The notes under the pieces were generated by a model. It had not been told where the DNA came from and ran no database searches. It saw only the letters and a list, made by a program, of their open reading frames with translations. Below are positions 1 to 8,577 of a DNA stretch of 64,000 bases, one piece after another (position 1 is the first letter of the stretch; each line of letters begins with the position of its first letter). The translations under genes and the position numbers were made by a program. Source of the DNA: Haloarcula marina (GTDB taxonomy: Archaea > Halobacteriota > Halobacteria > Halobacteriales > Haloarculaceae); NCBI RefSeq assembly GCF_024218775.1, contig NZ_CP100404.1:372001-436000 (forward strand), read 5' to 3'.

Positions 1-454
1 GCGTTATCGTGAACCGGTCTTCGGGGTCGTTCACCACTGGTTGTGAGTCGTCGTCGTCTTGCACCGTCGAGATGGTGAACTCACCGTCGGGGCCGGGCGG
101 AGAGGACCCGCTCGCCAACTGGTAGTACGACCCGGTCGGCCCGACCCACTGGACCGTCGCCTTGTCCAAGTCGACGCTTCCAGACCCCGGCCCGGCTTTG
201 ACGGTGATGTTGACGACGCCAACCTTGTTCCCCGCGAAGTGGTCGCCGGTCGTACTCACGATTTGGAGGCGGTTCGTCGTCGAGTCGCTGGCGCCCTCCC
301 CGGTCGCTTGGGCGGAACTCTGGAGGAACCCAGCGGTGTTGATGAGGACACCGGCGGCGATGGCCGCGACCAGCACCATCGCGATGAAGACGATGAGGGT
401 CCCGATACCGACTTGGGCGCGCTCGTCTTCGCGCCGGGCGTTCGCGCTGTGCAT
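1..454 (-). CDS. archaellin (archaeal flagellin), 3' end cut by window edge
   Basis: Structural filament subunit of the archaellum. The start ATG is at 454-452 and about 151 codons are visible before the sequence ends. The N-terminus is a class III signal peptide: a charged leader ending in an ERA|QVGIG-type processing site for the prepilin-like peptidase, then a hydrophobic assembly helix at about residues 14-38 ([17 protein letters not shown]) and the [12 protein letters not shown] continuation shared by haloarchaeal archaellins. A sequon N-I-T (VVNITVK) suggests N-glycosylation. It is related to, but clearly diverged from, the two archaellins at 48.5-50.0 kb. A TATA box (487-493) and a near-palindrome shared with the taxis locus lie upstream. 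The C-terminus is outside the window. Confidence 0.95.
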   Translation of the reverse strand, partial: MHSANARREDERAQVGIGTLIVFIAMVLVAAIAAGVLINTAGFLQSSAQATGEGASDSTTNRLQIVSTTGDHFAGNKVGVVNITVKAGPGSGSVDLDKATVQWVGPTGSYYQLASGSSPPGPDGEFTISTVQDDDDSQPVVNDPEDRFTIT

Positions 455-486
455 TTCAGATACTGATATCGTACTTTCTACCACTG

Positions 487-493
487 TATAAAC
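487..493 (-). promoter_or_regulatory. TATA box of left-edge archaellin
   Basis: TATAAAC on the plus strand (GTTTATA on the minus strand), 33-39 bases upstream of the archaellin ATG. This suits a transcript with a very short leader. Confidence 0.55.
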
Positions 494-506
494 TTGAGTG
501 AGCAAT

Positions 507-520
507 TATCGATGGTGAAA
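507..520. promoter_or_regulatory. variant TATC-N6-GAAA palindrome (candidate motility operator)
   Basis: TATC GATGGT GAAA differs by one base from the perfect TATC-N6-GATA palindrome found upstream of several archaellum and taxis genes at 42.9-51.1 kb. It sits 13 bases beyond the TATA box, the same spacing as at cheY and cheW. Confidence 0.4.
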
Positions 521-777
521 ACAGGCCATTGCGGCCGCGAGGCGACGGTATCCGCACGCAGGCCAGCGATTCCACCAGCGCCGTCGGGACTTCCCGCCGC
601 GTACCGGTTCGTGCGTTCCGAGTTGCCGACCGGCCCAACGGACCCGACGTGGCGGTAAGCACGTCCCCACTGAGCGTCCGTCGGCGATAAGGCGGTCGTA
701 CCGGTGGCGGCCGCCGGATAACTATCCACGATGGCGGCGTGTGACAGCGAACGGTGGTCCCCACCGACACAGCACCC

Positions 778-1653
778 ATGAACCGACGGGCACTCACCAA
801 GGGCCTGTTCTCCCTCACCGGACTGGCCCTGTTCGACACCGCGGCCGCACAGCAACGATGGCGCACGCTCCGCATCGAGAACACCGTCGACCGGCGGAAC
901 GTGGTCGAAGTCGTCGTGACCGGCGACGTGCGTCTCGGTTCGGGAACCGAGGCCGAGGACAGCGCCGAGGACGGCCGTATCCGCTCGGTCCTCACCGACC
1001 GCAGCGCGACCGACAATTTCGAGTTCACCGGCCAGATTCGGCGCATCCGCTGGAGTCAGGCCGAACCGCGCGTCTACGTCGACGGGCGGCGCGTCGACCC
1101 GACCGACTACGACGGCGACGCGAACTACCGCGAGATGCGCATCTACAACACCATCGACGAGCGAAACGTCGTCGACGTGCGCGTCTCCGGCGAGGCCAGG
1201 AAAGGGGACCTCGCCGAGAACGAGGACGTGGCCCGGGACGGTCGCATCCGCTCGATTCTGAACGACCGCAGCGCGGTGGACTCCTTCGAGTTCACCGGGA
1301 GCATCACCGACGTTCGGTGGTCGGCCCGACGGCCGGAAATCGTCGTCGACGGCCGCACTATCGACTTAGACCGGTTCGACGATGACGATGACGACGATGA
1401 CGATGACGACGACGCGGCCAGTTACGTCCGGGTTACCGGTCCCCGGCGCGGGTCGGTGCGGGTGTACATCCGCACGACCGGTCCCATCAGAACGCTGTTC
1501 GGCGACGACGACAACCCCTCGAACCGCGTGGTCGACGTGCGGGTCGGCGGCGGGTCGGACGCCCGGGTCCGCGAGGTCCGCTACACGGGCCGCATCGTCC
1601 AACTGGCGACCGGCGAGGGCGACGTAGCTATCGACGTCCAACAGCGGGACTAA
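778..1653 (+). CDS. secreted protein with two tandem beta-rich repeats and a poly-Asp linker
   Basis: Function unknown. I take ATG 778 as the start; an in-frame GTG at 754 would add eight residues before a good signal peptide. The N-terminus (MNRRALTKG followed by a hydrophobic stretch and AAAQQ) reads as an export signal, possibly Tat because of the paired arginines. The mature protein holds two similar units of about 95 residues. Each has a DGRIRS(V/I)L-DRSA-FEFTG core followed by a V(Y/V)VDGR segment. A run of about 13 aspartates (codons near 1378-1416) follows, then a third beta-rich segment. The acid run is a codon repeat of GAC/GAT and could slip in replication. It stands alone, convergent with rfcS. 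I do not recognise a family. Confidence 0.75.
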   Translation: MNRRALTKGLFSLTGLALFDTAAAQQRWRTLRIENTVDRRNVVEVVVTGDVRLGSGTEAEDSAEDGRIRSVLTDRSATDNFEFTGQIRRIRWSQAEPRVYVDGRRVDPTDYDGDANYREMRIYNTIDERNVVDVRVSGEARKGDLAENEDVARDGRIRSILNDRSAVDSFEFTGSITDVRWSARRPEIVVDGRTIDLDRFDDDDDDDDDDDDAASYVRVTGPRRGSVRVYIRTTGPIRTLFGDDDNPSNRVVDVRVGGGSDARVREVRYTGRIVQLATGEGDVAIDVQQRD

Positions 1654-1679
1654 GGGGTCTCGCGCTTCCCGCGACTGCC

Positions 1680-2657
1680 CTACTTCCCCTGTGCGAGCGA
1701 CGCCAGCATCGCTTCCAGTTGGACCGTCTCGTTGGCCCCTTGCGTGATGCGATAATCGGTCTCGCCGACGCGTTCGAGGATACGCACCGCGGCCTCGTCG
1801 TCGATGTCGAACTCCCAGACAGAGCGGTGGAGTTGGTCGATGACGTCGCCGCCAGCGATGCCCTCCTCGGTGAGCAGTCGGTCGAGCGTCGCGCGGGCGG
1901 CAGTGAAGTCGCCGTCCAGCGCCGACTGAACCATCTCGCGTATCTCCTCGGGACGGGCCGTGGAGGTGATGGCGTACACCGCCTGCTCGTCGACCACGTC
2001 GCCGCTGACCGACGCCGCCTGCAGGCCGTTGATGGCCTTGCGCATGTCGCCGTCGGCGGCGTAGACCAGCGCCGCCATCCCGTCGTCGGTGAGTTCGATG
2101 TCCTCCTCGGCCGCGATGTGGCGAATCTCCTGCTCGACGGCGTCGTCCGACAGCGGCGAGAACCGGAAGACGGCACACCGAGACTGGATGGGGTCGATTA
2201 TCTGACTGGAGTAGTTACACGAGAGGATGAAGCGGACGTTGTTCGAGAACTGCTCCATCGTCCGACGCAGCGCCGACTGGGCGTCGCTGGTCAGCGCGTC
2301 GGCCTCGTCCAGGAAGATGATGCGGTACTCCACGCCGCCGAAACTCGTCCGCGCGAAGTTCTTGATGCGGTCCCGGACCACGTCGATACCGCGCTCGTCG
2401 GAGGCGTTCAGTTCGAGGAAGTGCTCGCGCCAGTCCTCGCCGTACAACTCGCGGGCGATAGCCGTGGCGCAGGTGGTCTTGCCCGTTCCTGCCGGGCCCG
2501 AAAACAGCATGTGCGAGAGGTCGTTGCGCCGGACGTAACTCTGCAGACGGCCCACGATGTCCTCGTGGCCCATCACGTCGTCTAAGGACTCCGGGCGGTA
2601 CTTCTCTATCCACACTTCTTCGCGCCCCGCCCGCGACTCGGACTCGGCCTCACTCAT
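1680..2657 (-). CDS. rfcS: replication factor C small subunit
   Basis: AAA+ subunit of the clamp loader that opens and loads PCNA on primed DNA. The product is 325 residues, the normal archaeal RfcS length, starting at MSEAESESR; the open frame upstream of this Met is an artefact of high GC. Visible motifs are [14 protein letters not shown] at the N-terminus, Walker A GPAGTGKT, Walker B IIFLDEAD, sensor 1 ILSCNYSS and the SRC motif QSRC (arginine finger), followed by the C-terminal collar domain. The neighbours (GNAT and samp2) match the arrangement around rfcS in Haloferax, which supports vertical descent. Confidence 0.97.
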   Translation of the reverse strand: MSEAESESRAGREEVWIEKYRPESLDDVMGHEDIVGRLQSYVRRNDLSHMLFSGPAGTGKTTCATAIARELYGEDWREHFLELNASDERGIDVVRDRIKNFARTSFGGVEYRIIFLDEADALTSDAQSALRRTMEQFSNNVRFILSCNYSSQIIDPIQSRCAVFRFSPLSDDAVEQEIRHIAAEEDIELTDDGMAALVYAADGDMRKAINGLQAASVSGDVVDEQAVYAITSTARPEEIREMVQSALDGDFTAARATLDRLLTEEGIAGGDVIDQLHRSVWEFDIDDEAAVRILERVGETDYRITQGANETVQLEAMLASLAQGK

Positions 2658-2752
2658 GGTCGTGGGGAAGCGCGGGCTAGCCTTAAACGCCCCGCTCGCG
2701 GTGTCAGATAGGACGTTCGGTCCGCCCCCGGTTCCCGCCGAAGTCGGCGGGC

Positions 2753-3358
2753 CTACGCCGTCCCGACCGACGCTCGATACTGCTCGCGCGTGACGGTGTA
2801 GCGGTGGTGGTCGACGACGCGCCCGTCGGGCCGGACCGTCGAGTTCCGGACGACGCCGTCGTACTGGCCGCCGTGAGCCTCGACGTATTTCTCGACGGCG
2901 CGCCGCGACCGCTCGTTGCCGTCCTCGACCGGCACCGCGACGAGGGGTACGTCGAGGCGGTCGAAGGCCAGTTCCAGCATCGCCGCCGCTCGCTCGCCCC
3001 CGTAGCCGCGGCCCCAGAACCGCTTGCGGAGCCAAATCGCGGGCTTGGCCGTCTGTCGCTCCCAGTCGAGGACGAGGCCGCCCGCCCCCGCGATTTCGCC
3101 GGCGCCGTCCTCGCCCGATTTGGGCCGGATGACGTACTCGGCGCGGGTCCCCGCTTCCCACTTCGCTTCGAGTTCGTCGAGGTAGTCGTGGGTCTCTTTG
3201 ACCGTCTCGTGTGGGTCCCACGGGAGATAGGCGGTCACGTCCTCGATACCGGGTTCGTGGCGCGAACACAGGCGGTAGTACTCGATTGCGTCGACCGTCT
3301 CGTGGGAGAGGCGACGCAATCGAAGCCGGTCGGTCTCTATCTCCTCGGGGAACAGCAT
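2753..3358 (-). CDS. GNAT family N-acetyltransferase (RimJ/RimL type)
   Basis: Transfers an acetyl group from acetyl-CoA, possibly to a protein N-terminus or small amine; the substrate is unknown. The 201-residue product starts at [17 protein letters not shown], the classic RimJ-type opening. The acetyl-CoA loop is visible as the segment [32 protein letters not shown] is the usual helix near the C-terminus, where N-x-(R/A)S is typical; this copy has [11 protein letters not shown]. It lies between rfcS and samp2, transcribed with rfcS. Confidence 0.85.
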   Translation of the reverse strand: MLFPEEIETDRLRLRRLSHETVDAIEYYRLCSRHEPGIEDVTAYLPWDPHETVKETHDYLDELEAKWEAGTRAEYVIRPKSGEDGAGEIAGAGGLVLDWERQTAKPAIWLRKRFWGRGYGGERAAAMLELAFDRLDVPLVAVPVEDGNERSRRAVEKYVEAHGGQYDGVVRNSTVRPDGRVVDHHRYTVTREQYRASVGTA

Positions 3359-3485
3359 GGCCGCGACTACCGAGACGGGACGGAAAACTCCCGCGGTGGT
3401 GTGTGCCGTCTTCGCACGGCAGTCGCCGTCGTTCGCGCCGCCCGTAGCCGACACACTCAAGCCGCCAATCCCGGTACGGTCACGC

Positions 3486-3686
3486 ATGAACGTCACCGTC
3501 GAGGTGGCCGGCGAGGAGACGCACGAACTCACCGTCGGCGACGATGCCACCTACGCCGACCTCCTCGCGCCGCTCTCGCTCTCGCCACACGAGGTGTCGG
3601 TGCTGGTCGACGACCGGACGGTGCCGACGAACCAACCGGTCGAGAGCGACCACGTGCGCGTCGTTCGCCTCATCAAGGGCGGATGA
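3486..3686 (+). CDS. samp2: small archaeal ubiquitin-like modifier protein SAMP2
   Basis: Beta-grasp protein of 66 residues ending in the diglycine (LIKGG) needed for adenylation by the E1-like UbaA. It is close to Haloferax SAMP2 (MNVTVEVxGEET opening, YADL, LSPHEVxVLVD, DHVRVVRLIKGG). SAMP2 serves both as a protein modifier joined to lysines and as the sulfur carrier for tRNA 2-thiouridine. The start ATG at 3486 gives the family length. It is divergent from the GNAT gene at 2753-3358 and followed 20 bases later by a second GNAT gene on the same strand. Confidence 0.93.
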   Translation: MNVTVEVAGEETHELTVGDDATYADLLAPLSLSPHEVSVLVDDRTVPTNQPVESDHVRVVRLIKGG

Positions 3687-3706
3687 CGCGCCCCGCCTGA
3701 GTGACC

Positions 3707-4081
3707 ATGTACGTCCGCGAGGCCACCGTCTCCGACCTGCCCGACGCGATGAACGTCCTCGACGGCGCGGCGCTGTCTATCGACGTCGAGACGGTGCGGG
3801 CCGGTATCGCCGACGACGGCACCCTCGTCGCCGTCTCCGAGAACGGCGAGCGCGTGCTGGGAGCGGTCGTGCTCGACGGCGAGCACATCGTCGCCGTCGC
3901 GGTCCGGCGACGACGGCGGGGACAGGGTATCGGGACGGCGCTGGTCGAGGCGGCGGCCGACCGACGCGAACGGCTGACCGCCGACTTCGACGCCGACGTG
4001 CGCCCGTTCTACGAGGGGCTGGGATTCGACATCGAGCGCGCCGACGAGGCCGGACGCTGGCGCGGTGAACGGGATTCGTAA
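3707..4081 (+). CDS. GNAT family N-acetyltransferase, small
   Basis: A 124-residue single-domain acetyltransferase. The acetyl-CoA binding motif is clear as VAVRRRRRGQGIGTALVEAA (R/Q-x-x-G-x-G/A), and the C-terminal FYEGLGFD matches the FYExxGF motif of GNATs. The substrate is unknown. ATG 3707 is preferred over an in-frame GTG two codons upstream. The proximity to samp2 is conserved-looking, but no functional link is known. Confidence 0.85.
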   Translation: MYVREATVSDLPDAMNVLDGAALSIDVETVRAGIADDGTLVAVSENGERVLGAVVLDGEHIVAVAVRRRRRGQGIGTALVEAAADRRERLTADFDADVRPFYEGLGFDIERADEAGRWRGERDS

Positions 4082-4147
4082 CCGAGCTATTCGACCGGCC
4101 GGTACGTCTGACCGAGGATTAAGGACGGGGCGCACGAAGCACCGACC

Positions 4148-4813
4148 ATGCCGTCCATCGCGGACTTCACGCTTCCAGCGACCGAGTTCCCCCTCGGGCG
4201 GGTGTTCGAGGACCGGCCAGACGCGACGTTCGAACTCGACCGGGTCGTCCCCAGCGGCGACACCGTGATGCCGTACTTCTGGGTCTCGGACGCCGGGGCG
4301 GACATGGCGGCCATCACGGCGTTGCTCACCGAGTTACCGGAACTCCGGTCGGCCGAACTGCTCGTCGACACGGGGACGAAGGGGCTGTTCCGTGCCGAGT
4401 GGGAACCGGAGTTCATGGGCATCATGGCGGCCATCGCCGCCACGGGCGTCACCGTCCTCACCGCAAGCGGGTCCGCCGACGGCTGGCGCTTCGAGATTCG
4501 CGCGACTCAACTGGGCCAACTGTCGACGTTCCAGCGCCACTGCGCGGACAGCGGCGTCAACGTGACGCTCGTCCGCATCAGCCAACTCACCGAGGCGGGG
4601 TCGGACACTGCGTACGACCTCACGCCCGAACAGCGAGAGGCGCTCTTGCTCGCGTTCGAGCGTGGGTATTACGACGACAAACGCGGCGTCGACCAGACGG
4701 AACTCGCCGCCGAACTCGGCATCTCGCGACAGGCCTTTGCCTCTCGGCTCCGCCGGGGCTACCGCGCGCTCATCGGGAGTACCGTCGCCGCCGACTCGCC
4801 ACCGTCCGACTAG
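4148..4813 (+). CDS. HTH-10 (bacterio-opsin activator type) transcriptional regulator
   Basis: 221 residues with the two-part layout of haloarchaeal Bat-like regulators. The N-terminal half (about 1-150) is a beta-rich sensor-like domain without obvious ligand motifs. The C-terminal HTH-10 domain starts at YDLTPEQREALLLAFERGYY and continues into the recognition helix region ELAAELGISRQAFASRLRRG. The target genes are unknown. It probably acts as a DNA-binding regulator alone, since no PAS or receiver domain is attached. A second gene of this type is at 31235-31882. Confidence 0.9.
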   Translation: MPSIADFTLPATEFPLGRVFEDRPDATFELDRVVPSGDTVMPYFWVSDAGADMAAITALLTELPELRSAELLVDTGTKGLFRAEWEPEFMGIMAAIAATGVTVLTASGSADGWRFEIRATQLGQLSTFQRHCADSGVNVTLVRISQLTEAGSDTAYDLTPEQREALLLAFERGYYDDKRGVDQTELAAELGISRQAFASRLRRGYRALIGSTVAADSPPSD

Positions 4814-4854
4814 CGGCGTCGGGTCCGAACGCGGGCGACATCGCCTGCCACGCC

Positions 4855-5307
4855 CTAATTCTGCCTGCCCGACAGTTCCTCGATGCGCAGCTCGTAGAGG
4901 GTCAGCTCCATCTCGTCGATGGCCTCGTCGAACACCCGGATGGGGGCGAACCGCTCGTTGATGGTGACCGCGTCGTAGGCGGGGTCGTCCTCGGGGACTG
5001 CCCGGACGGGGCCGCGCGCGAGGACGCTCCAGCCCCGCTGTTCGTCCGGGCCGCCCGTCGGGTCGGCGTCGTAGACGACGTAGGTGGCCGTCGCCGTCGT
5101 CTCGATGTAAGCGGCCTTCTCGCTGTCGGGCGTCTCGCCGAGTCGGAAGTACAGCGACCCGTCCTCGTAGTGGTGAAAGACGGGAATCGCGTACGACTCG
5201 CCGTCGTCGGCCAGCGCGAGGACGCCGTGGACCGTCTCGCGCAGGCGCGACTCGACGTCGGCTTCGGTCATGCCCTCGGTGTAGGCGAACGATACGTCGG
5301 GGTCCAT
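4855..5307 (-). CDS. pyridoxamine 5'-phosphate oxidase family protein (FMN-binding split barrel)
   Basis: 150 residues with the split-barrel pattern of small haloarchaeal flavin-binding proteins: a helix (MTEADVESRLRETVHGVLAL), then YAIPVFHHYEDGSLYFRLG, where FMN phosphate contacts normally fall. The segment ATYVVYD and the barrel strand WSVLARGPVRAV follow. The true substrate is unknown, and it should not be read as a vitamin B6 enzyme on this evidence alone. It converges with the HTH-10 gene. Confidence 0.8.
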   Translation of the reverse strand: MDPDVSFAYTEGMTEADVESRLRETVHGVLALADDGESYAIPVFHHYEDGSLYFRLGETPDSEKAAYIETTATATYVVYDADPTGGPDEQRGWSVLARGPVRAVPEDDPAYDAVTINERFAPIRVFDEAIDEMELTLYELRIEELSGRQN

Positions 5308-5331
5308 ACCGGACGGACGCGCGCAGGCGTG

Positions 5332-6720
5332 TTAAACGAGTGGGACGACCAGCTCTCGACCGGCGCGCAGGAGTTCGGTCACGCGCTGGTCGCTGTCGGC
5401 CTCGGCGTAGACCCGCAGTTTCGGCTCCGTCCCGGAGGGGCGAATCAGCACCCACGTCCCGTCGGCCAACCGGACTTTGAACCCGTCGACGGTGTTGATT
5501 CCGTCCACGTCGACGCCCGCGAGCGAGTCGGGGAGTTCGTCCTCTAGCGCGTCGAGGACGGCGGCTTTCCGGTCGTCGGGGCAGTCGACGCTGACCTTGT
5601 TCTGGTGAATCTCGCCGTGTTCGTCCAGCAGACGGTCGACGCGACTGTCAAGCGATTCCTCGTCTTCGGCGGCCGCCGCCAGCAGCGCCAGCAACACGCC
5701 GTCCTTGTTGCGGAGGTGGTCGGTGAGGCCGAACCCGCCCGACTCCTCGCCACCCATCAGGGTGTCGTGGTCGCCCATCGACTCGGCGACCCACTTGAAC
5801 CCGACGGCCGTCTCGTACACCGACTGCCCGTGCGCTTCGGCCACTCGGTCGACGATGCTGGACGTGGAGACGGTCCGCACCACGTCGCCGTCGCGCGTTT
5901 CGAGCAGATAGTCGTAGACGGCCGCGAAGAAGAGGTTCGGGTCCAGATAGCCGCGCTCGGGCGTGACGACGCCGATGCGGTCGGCGTCGCCGTCGTTGAC
6001 GACGCCCAGCGCCGCGTCGCCCGACTGGACGCGCTCGACCAGTTCCTCGACGTTCTCGGCGGCCGGTTCGGGTGACCCCCCGCCGAACTCGGGGTCCTGC
6101 TGGTCGCGGAGCGAGGTCACGTCCGCGCCCGCCCGCGAGAGGAGCGCGTCGGTGACGCCGCGACCGCTCCCGTGCATCGCGTCGTAGGCGACCGAGAGGC
6201 CCGAGAGGTCGGCGTCGACGTACGCGACGGCGTGGTCGGCGTAGTCGGCGACGAGGTCTGTCTCGGTGACCTCGCCCCACTCCTCCTCGGGGAGGGCGGT
6301 CGGGTCCCCGAGGTTCTCGACGATGTCGCCGGTCGTCTCGGGGAGGCCGGGCGCACCCGTGTTCGGGATGAACTTCACGCCGTTGTACTCCGGCGGGTTG
6401 TGGCTCGCGGTAATCTGGAGCGCCCCGAGCAGTCCGCGCTCTTTGACGGTCCACGCGACGACGGGCGTCGGCGTGTCTCGTTCGGGGAGCAGCACGTCGA
6501 AGCCGTTGGCACACAGCACCCGGGAGAGTTCCTCGGCGAACCCGCGGGACGTCTCGCGGGCGTCGTAGCCGACGGCGACCGTTCCCGACTCGTCCCGCTC
6601 TCGGAGCGTCGTCGCGACGGCCTGCCCGACCATGCGCACGCGCGGTGCGGTGAACTCGTCGAGTGTCGCTCGCCACCCGTCGGTCCCGAACGCTATCGCC
6701 GCGGCGTCGTCTTCGTCCAT
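5332..6720 (-). CDS. phosphoglucomutase/phosphomannomutase (alpha-D-phosphohexomutase)
   Basis: Interconverts hexose 1- and 6-phosphates for sugar-nucleotide and glycan synthesis. 462 residues from ATG 6720; an in-frame ATG three codons upstream is less likely. All four active-site loops are present: the phosphoserine loop TASHNPPEYNG, the metal loop NDGDADRIG, the sugar-binding loop GGEESGGFG and the phosphate-binding loop RPSGTEPKLR. Sugar specificity cannot be set from sequence. A second, more diverged family member lies at 9537-10856. Confidence 0.93.
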   Translation of the reverse strand: MDEDDAAAIAFGTDGWRATLDEFTAPRVRMVGQAVATTLRERDESGTVAVGYDARETSRGFAEELSRVLCANGFDVLLPERDTPTPVVAWTVKERGLLGALQITASHNPPEYNGVKFIPNTGAPGLPETTGDIVENLGDPTALPEEEWGEVTETDLVADYADHAVAYVDADLSGLSVAYDAMHGSGRGVTDALLSRAGADVTSLRDQQDPEFGGGSPEPAAENVEELVERVQSGDAALGVVNDGDADRIGVVTPERGYLDPNLFFAAVYDYLLETRDGDVVRTVSTSSIVDRVAEAHGQSVYETAVGFKWVAESMGDHDTLMGGEESGGFGLTDHLRNKDGVLLALLAAAAEDEESLDSRVDRLLDEHGEIHQNKVSVDCPDDRKAAVLDALEDELPDSLAGVDVDGINTVDGFKVRLADGTWVLIRPSGTEPKLRVYAEADSDQRVTELLRAGRELVVPLV

Positions 6721-6751
6721 GCGCGACACGTCGCGGGGGGCGGTGAAAAAA

Positions 6752-7042
6752 TCACCCGTCGCCGGACACGTCGGGGCTGTCGCTCCCCGCCACTAGCGAC
6801 TCCTTCTGGTCTCGGGAGAGCTGTTTTATCTCGTACTCGCGGCTCATCGCCGCCGACTTCGACTCGAAGCGCTCGACGTGGACGAGTTCGACTGGCGTCC
6901 GGCCACGGGTGTATTTCGCCCCGTCGCCGGTGTCGTGTTCACGCACCCGGCGCTGTACGTCGGTCGTGTAGCCGGTGTAAAAGCTTCCGTCACTACACCG
7001 CAGCACGTAGGCGTAGTGAACAGGGCTCCGCGTGGTGGTCAT
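6752..7042 (-). CDS. GIY-YIG domain protein (UPF0213/YhbQ-like)
   Basis: 96 residues consisting of one GIY-YIG nuclease-fold domain. It opens with HYAYVLRCSDGSFYTGYT, where YVL and YTG are the two strands that name the fold. R33 and the later E56-Y60 region (VERFESKSAAMSREYEIKQLS) match the catalytic arginine and glutamate positions of the YhbQ group. Small free-standing members are associated with DNA handling, but their role is not settled. It lies 31 bases from the mutase gene on the same strand. Confidence 0.85.
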   Translation of the reverse strand: MTTTRSPVHYAYVLRCSDGSFYTGYTTDVQRRVREHDTGDGAKYTRGRTPVELVHVERFESKSAAMSREYEIKQLSRDQKESLVAGSDSPDVSGDG

Positions 7043-7069
7043 CGCACGATGCGGGCGGCCCAGTGGGCC

Positions 7070-7219
7070 TCACACTTGGTGGGCGCGCTCTCGTGACACC
7101 TCGGCAATGCCAGCGTTTGCCGAGCAGTTCGGGCAGGCCCTGATGTGTCCGCGCTCGTCAGCGAACACACGGGCGAACTGGTCTGAGACGTGCGCGCCGC
7201 AATGGTCACATTCAGGCAT
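7070..7219 (-). CDS. small CPxC zinc-finger protein (DUF7563-like)
   Basis: 49 residues with two knuckles, MPECDHCGAHV and ACPNCSANAG, giving a four-cysteine zinc site. It is a paralogue of the 52-residue protein at 10915-11073: both begin MPEC-x2-CG, share the ARVF segment and end with a second CPxC. Small zinc-finger proteins of this kind are common and highly conserved in haloarchaea, often with regulatory phenotypes, but this one has no known role. Confidence 0.75.
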   Translation of the reverse strand: MPECDHCGAHVSDQFARVFADERGHIRACPNCSANAGIAEVSRERAHQV

Positions 7220-7324
7220 CGTGTTCGTCGGCGACACCACCGCCGACGTTCATATCGAGGGGTGCCAGAGGCATATTCGTTTACCCAAATGTGTGGGTAT
7301 TCTCGCCCAATTACACGTCCGGTG

Positions 7325-8098
7325 CTACGCATCGTCGGCCCGCGCGTCGTCGAGTCGTCTGGCGATGAGGCCCGCTTGAGTCCCCGCCGTGAACCCCGCG
7401 TCGATGTTGACCACCGTGAGGGCGGTACACGACTGGAGGAGTCCCGAGAGGGCGGCCTCGCCCTCGCCGCCGTGGCCGTACCCCGTCGAGACAGGCAGGG
7501 CGATGACCGGGGTGTCGACCAGTCCGGCGACCACCGTCGGAAGCGCGCCCTCCCGTCCGGCGGCGACGATGAGCACGTCTTGGTCTCGCAGTCGGGCAAC
7601 GGCGTCGACGGTGCGTTCGAGGCTGGCGACGCCCACGTCGTCGATTCGCGTCACCGTCGCGCCGATTTCCTCGGCTATCATCGCCGCCTCGCCCGCGGGA
7701 ACGGCGTCGGACGTGCCCGCGGTGACGACGCCGACGGCGGCATCGAGGTCGGGTCGCTCGAAATCGGGGGCTGTGGCGACCAGCCAGTTCGACCGGTCGG
7801 ACCACCGCACCGTGGCCTCTGGTTCCTCACCGGCGAGTTCCCGGCGGACGGCCCCGGCGTCGGCGTCGTCGAGACGCGTGACGATGGCCCGGCCCGTCGT
7901 CTCGATGGCTATCGCCGCGAGGTCGGCTATCTCGTTCGGCGTCTTCCCGTCGCCCAGTACGGCCTCGGGGACGCCCGACCGGGATTCCCGGGCGGCGTCG
8001 AACCGACCCGCACCGCTGGTGGCGTACCCCGCGAGTTCCGCTTCGGCCTCGGCGGGCGTCACGTCGCCCGCCGCGAGTGCGTCGAGTAGGTCGCGCAT
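7325..8098 (-). CDS. larB: nickel pincer cofactor biosynthesis protein LarB
   Basis: 257 residues. LarB carboxylates and hydrolyses nicotinic acid adenine dinucleotide in the first step of nickel-pincer cofactor synthesis, the cofactor of LarA-type racemases. The N-terminal helical segment MRDLLDALAAGDVTPAEAEAEL is typical. The C-terminal half is a PurE-like (AIR carboxylase) fold with VVTAGTSDAVPAGEAAMIAE and the glycine-rich VAAGREGALPTVVAGL and PVSTGYGHGGEGEAAL. larC, larE and larA are not seen in this window, so the pathway must be completed elsewhere or the protein serves another carboxylation. Confidence 0.9.
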   Translation of the reverse strand: MRDLLDALAAGDVTPAEAEAELAGYATSGAGRFDAARESRSGVPEAVLGDGKTPNEIADLAAIAIETTGRAIVTRLDDADAGAVRRELAGEEPEATVRWSDRSNWLVATAPDFERPDLDAAVGVVTAGTSDAVPAGEAAMIAEEIGATVTRIDDVGVASLERTVDAVARLRDQDVLIVAAGREGALPTVVAGLVDTPVIALPVSTGYGHGGEGEAALSGLLQSCTALTVVNIDAGFTAGTQAGLIARRLDDARADDA

Positions 8099-8317
8099 GT
8101 CGGGCCCTCGGCGTCCCGCCTACTCCTATCCGTCGGTCTGTGACGGGCGCGCGACCGTCGCGTGCGGGCGACGACGGCCCGCGGCCCGCCGGTTTCTGTC
8201 TATCAATCGACTCGTCACCCTGATATGTGCCTCGCGAACGGGGGTTTATATAGAGTCTTTCGGCCAAAAACCTCTCAAACCCCCGTGAATACCGGCGAGA
8301 GGCATCACATTGGGGAA

Positions 8318-8327
8318 AGTATTTAAG
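8318..8327 (+). promoter_or_regulatory. TATA box of the DUF1931 gene
   Basis: AGTATTTAAG, an archaeal TATA element in a locally A/T-rich stretch. It is about 26-35 bases upstream of the ATG at 8353, so the transcript is probably leaderless or nearly so. Confidence 0.7.
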
Positions 8328-8352
8328 CAACCCCTGCGGAAGAATGCCCTGT

Positions 8353-8520
8353 ATGGCAGACCTAATCGTCAAAGCCGCCGTGAAGGAAGAGCTCGATGAC
8401 ATGAACGTGGCCTCGGACTTCTACGATGCACTCGACGCGGAAGTCGAAGAGCTGCTCGCCGACGCAGCCCGACGCGCCGAGGAGAACGACCGGAAGACGG
8501 TCCAGCCGCGCGACCTGTAA
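8353..8520 (+). CDS. DUF1931 histone-fold protein
   Basis: 55 residues, too short for many gene finders. The sequence MADLIVKAAVKEELDDMNVA followed by a strongly helical, acidic segment and a closing KTVQPRDL is that of the haloarchaeal DUF1931 family, whose relatives adopt a histone-like fold. The closing motif resembles the histone helix-3 region RKTVxxxD. It is likely an abundant DNA- or protein-binding factor with its own strong promoter. A T-rich tract at 8538-8550 may end its transcript. Confidence 0.85.
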   Translation: MADLIVKAAVKEELDDMNVASDFYDALDAEVEELLADAARRAEENDRKTVQPRDL

Positions 8521-8537
8521 GTCGGTCACCCACACCC

Positions 8538-8550
8538 ATTTTCTTTCTTT
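8538..8550 (+). terminator. T-rich tract after the DUF1931 gene
   Basis: TTTTCTTTCTTTC directly downstream of the stop codon. Archaeal termination commonly occurs on such U-rich stretches. No stem is required or seen. Confidence 0.45.
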
Positions 8551-8577
8551 CGAGCGACCGGATAGCGACTGCGCCGC

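Larger units (their letters stand above)
455..777. other. intergenic region with archaellin promoter
   Basis: Between the divergently transcribed archaellin and the secreted protein at 778. It holds the archaellin TATA box near 487-493 and a TATC-N6-GAAA site at 507-520. The remainder, about 530-770, is GC-rich, and I see no gene, RNA or repeat in it. Confidence 0.6.

Noticed and set aside
1680-3269. N-terminal extension of rfcS to 529 residues
   Set aside because: The extension is arginine/glycine-rich shadow sequence antisense or out of frame to the GNAT gene. RfcS starts at 2657 by family length.
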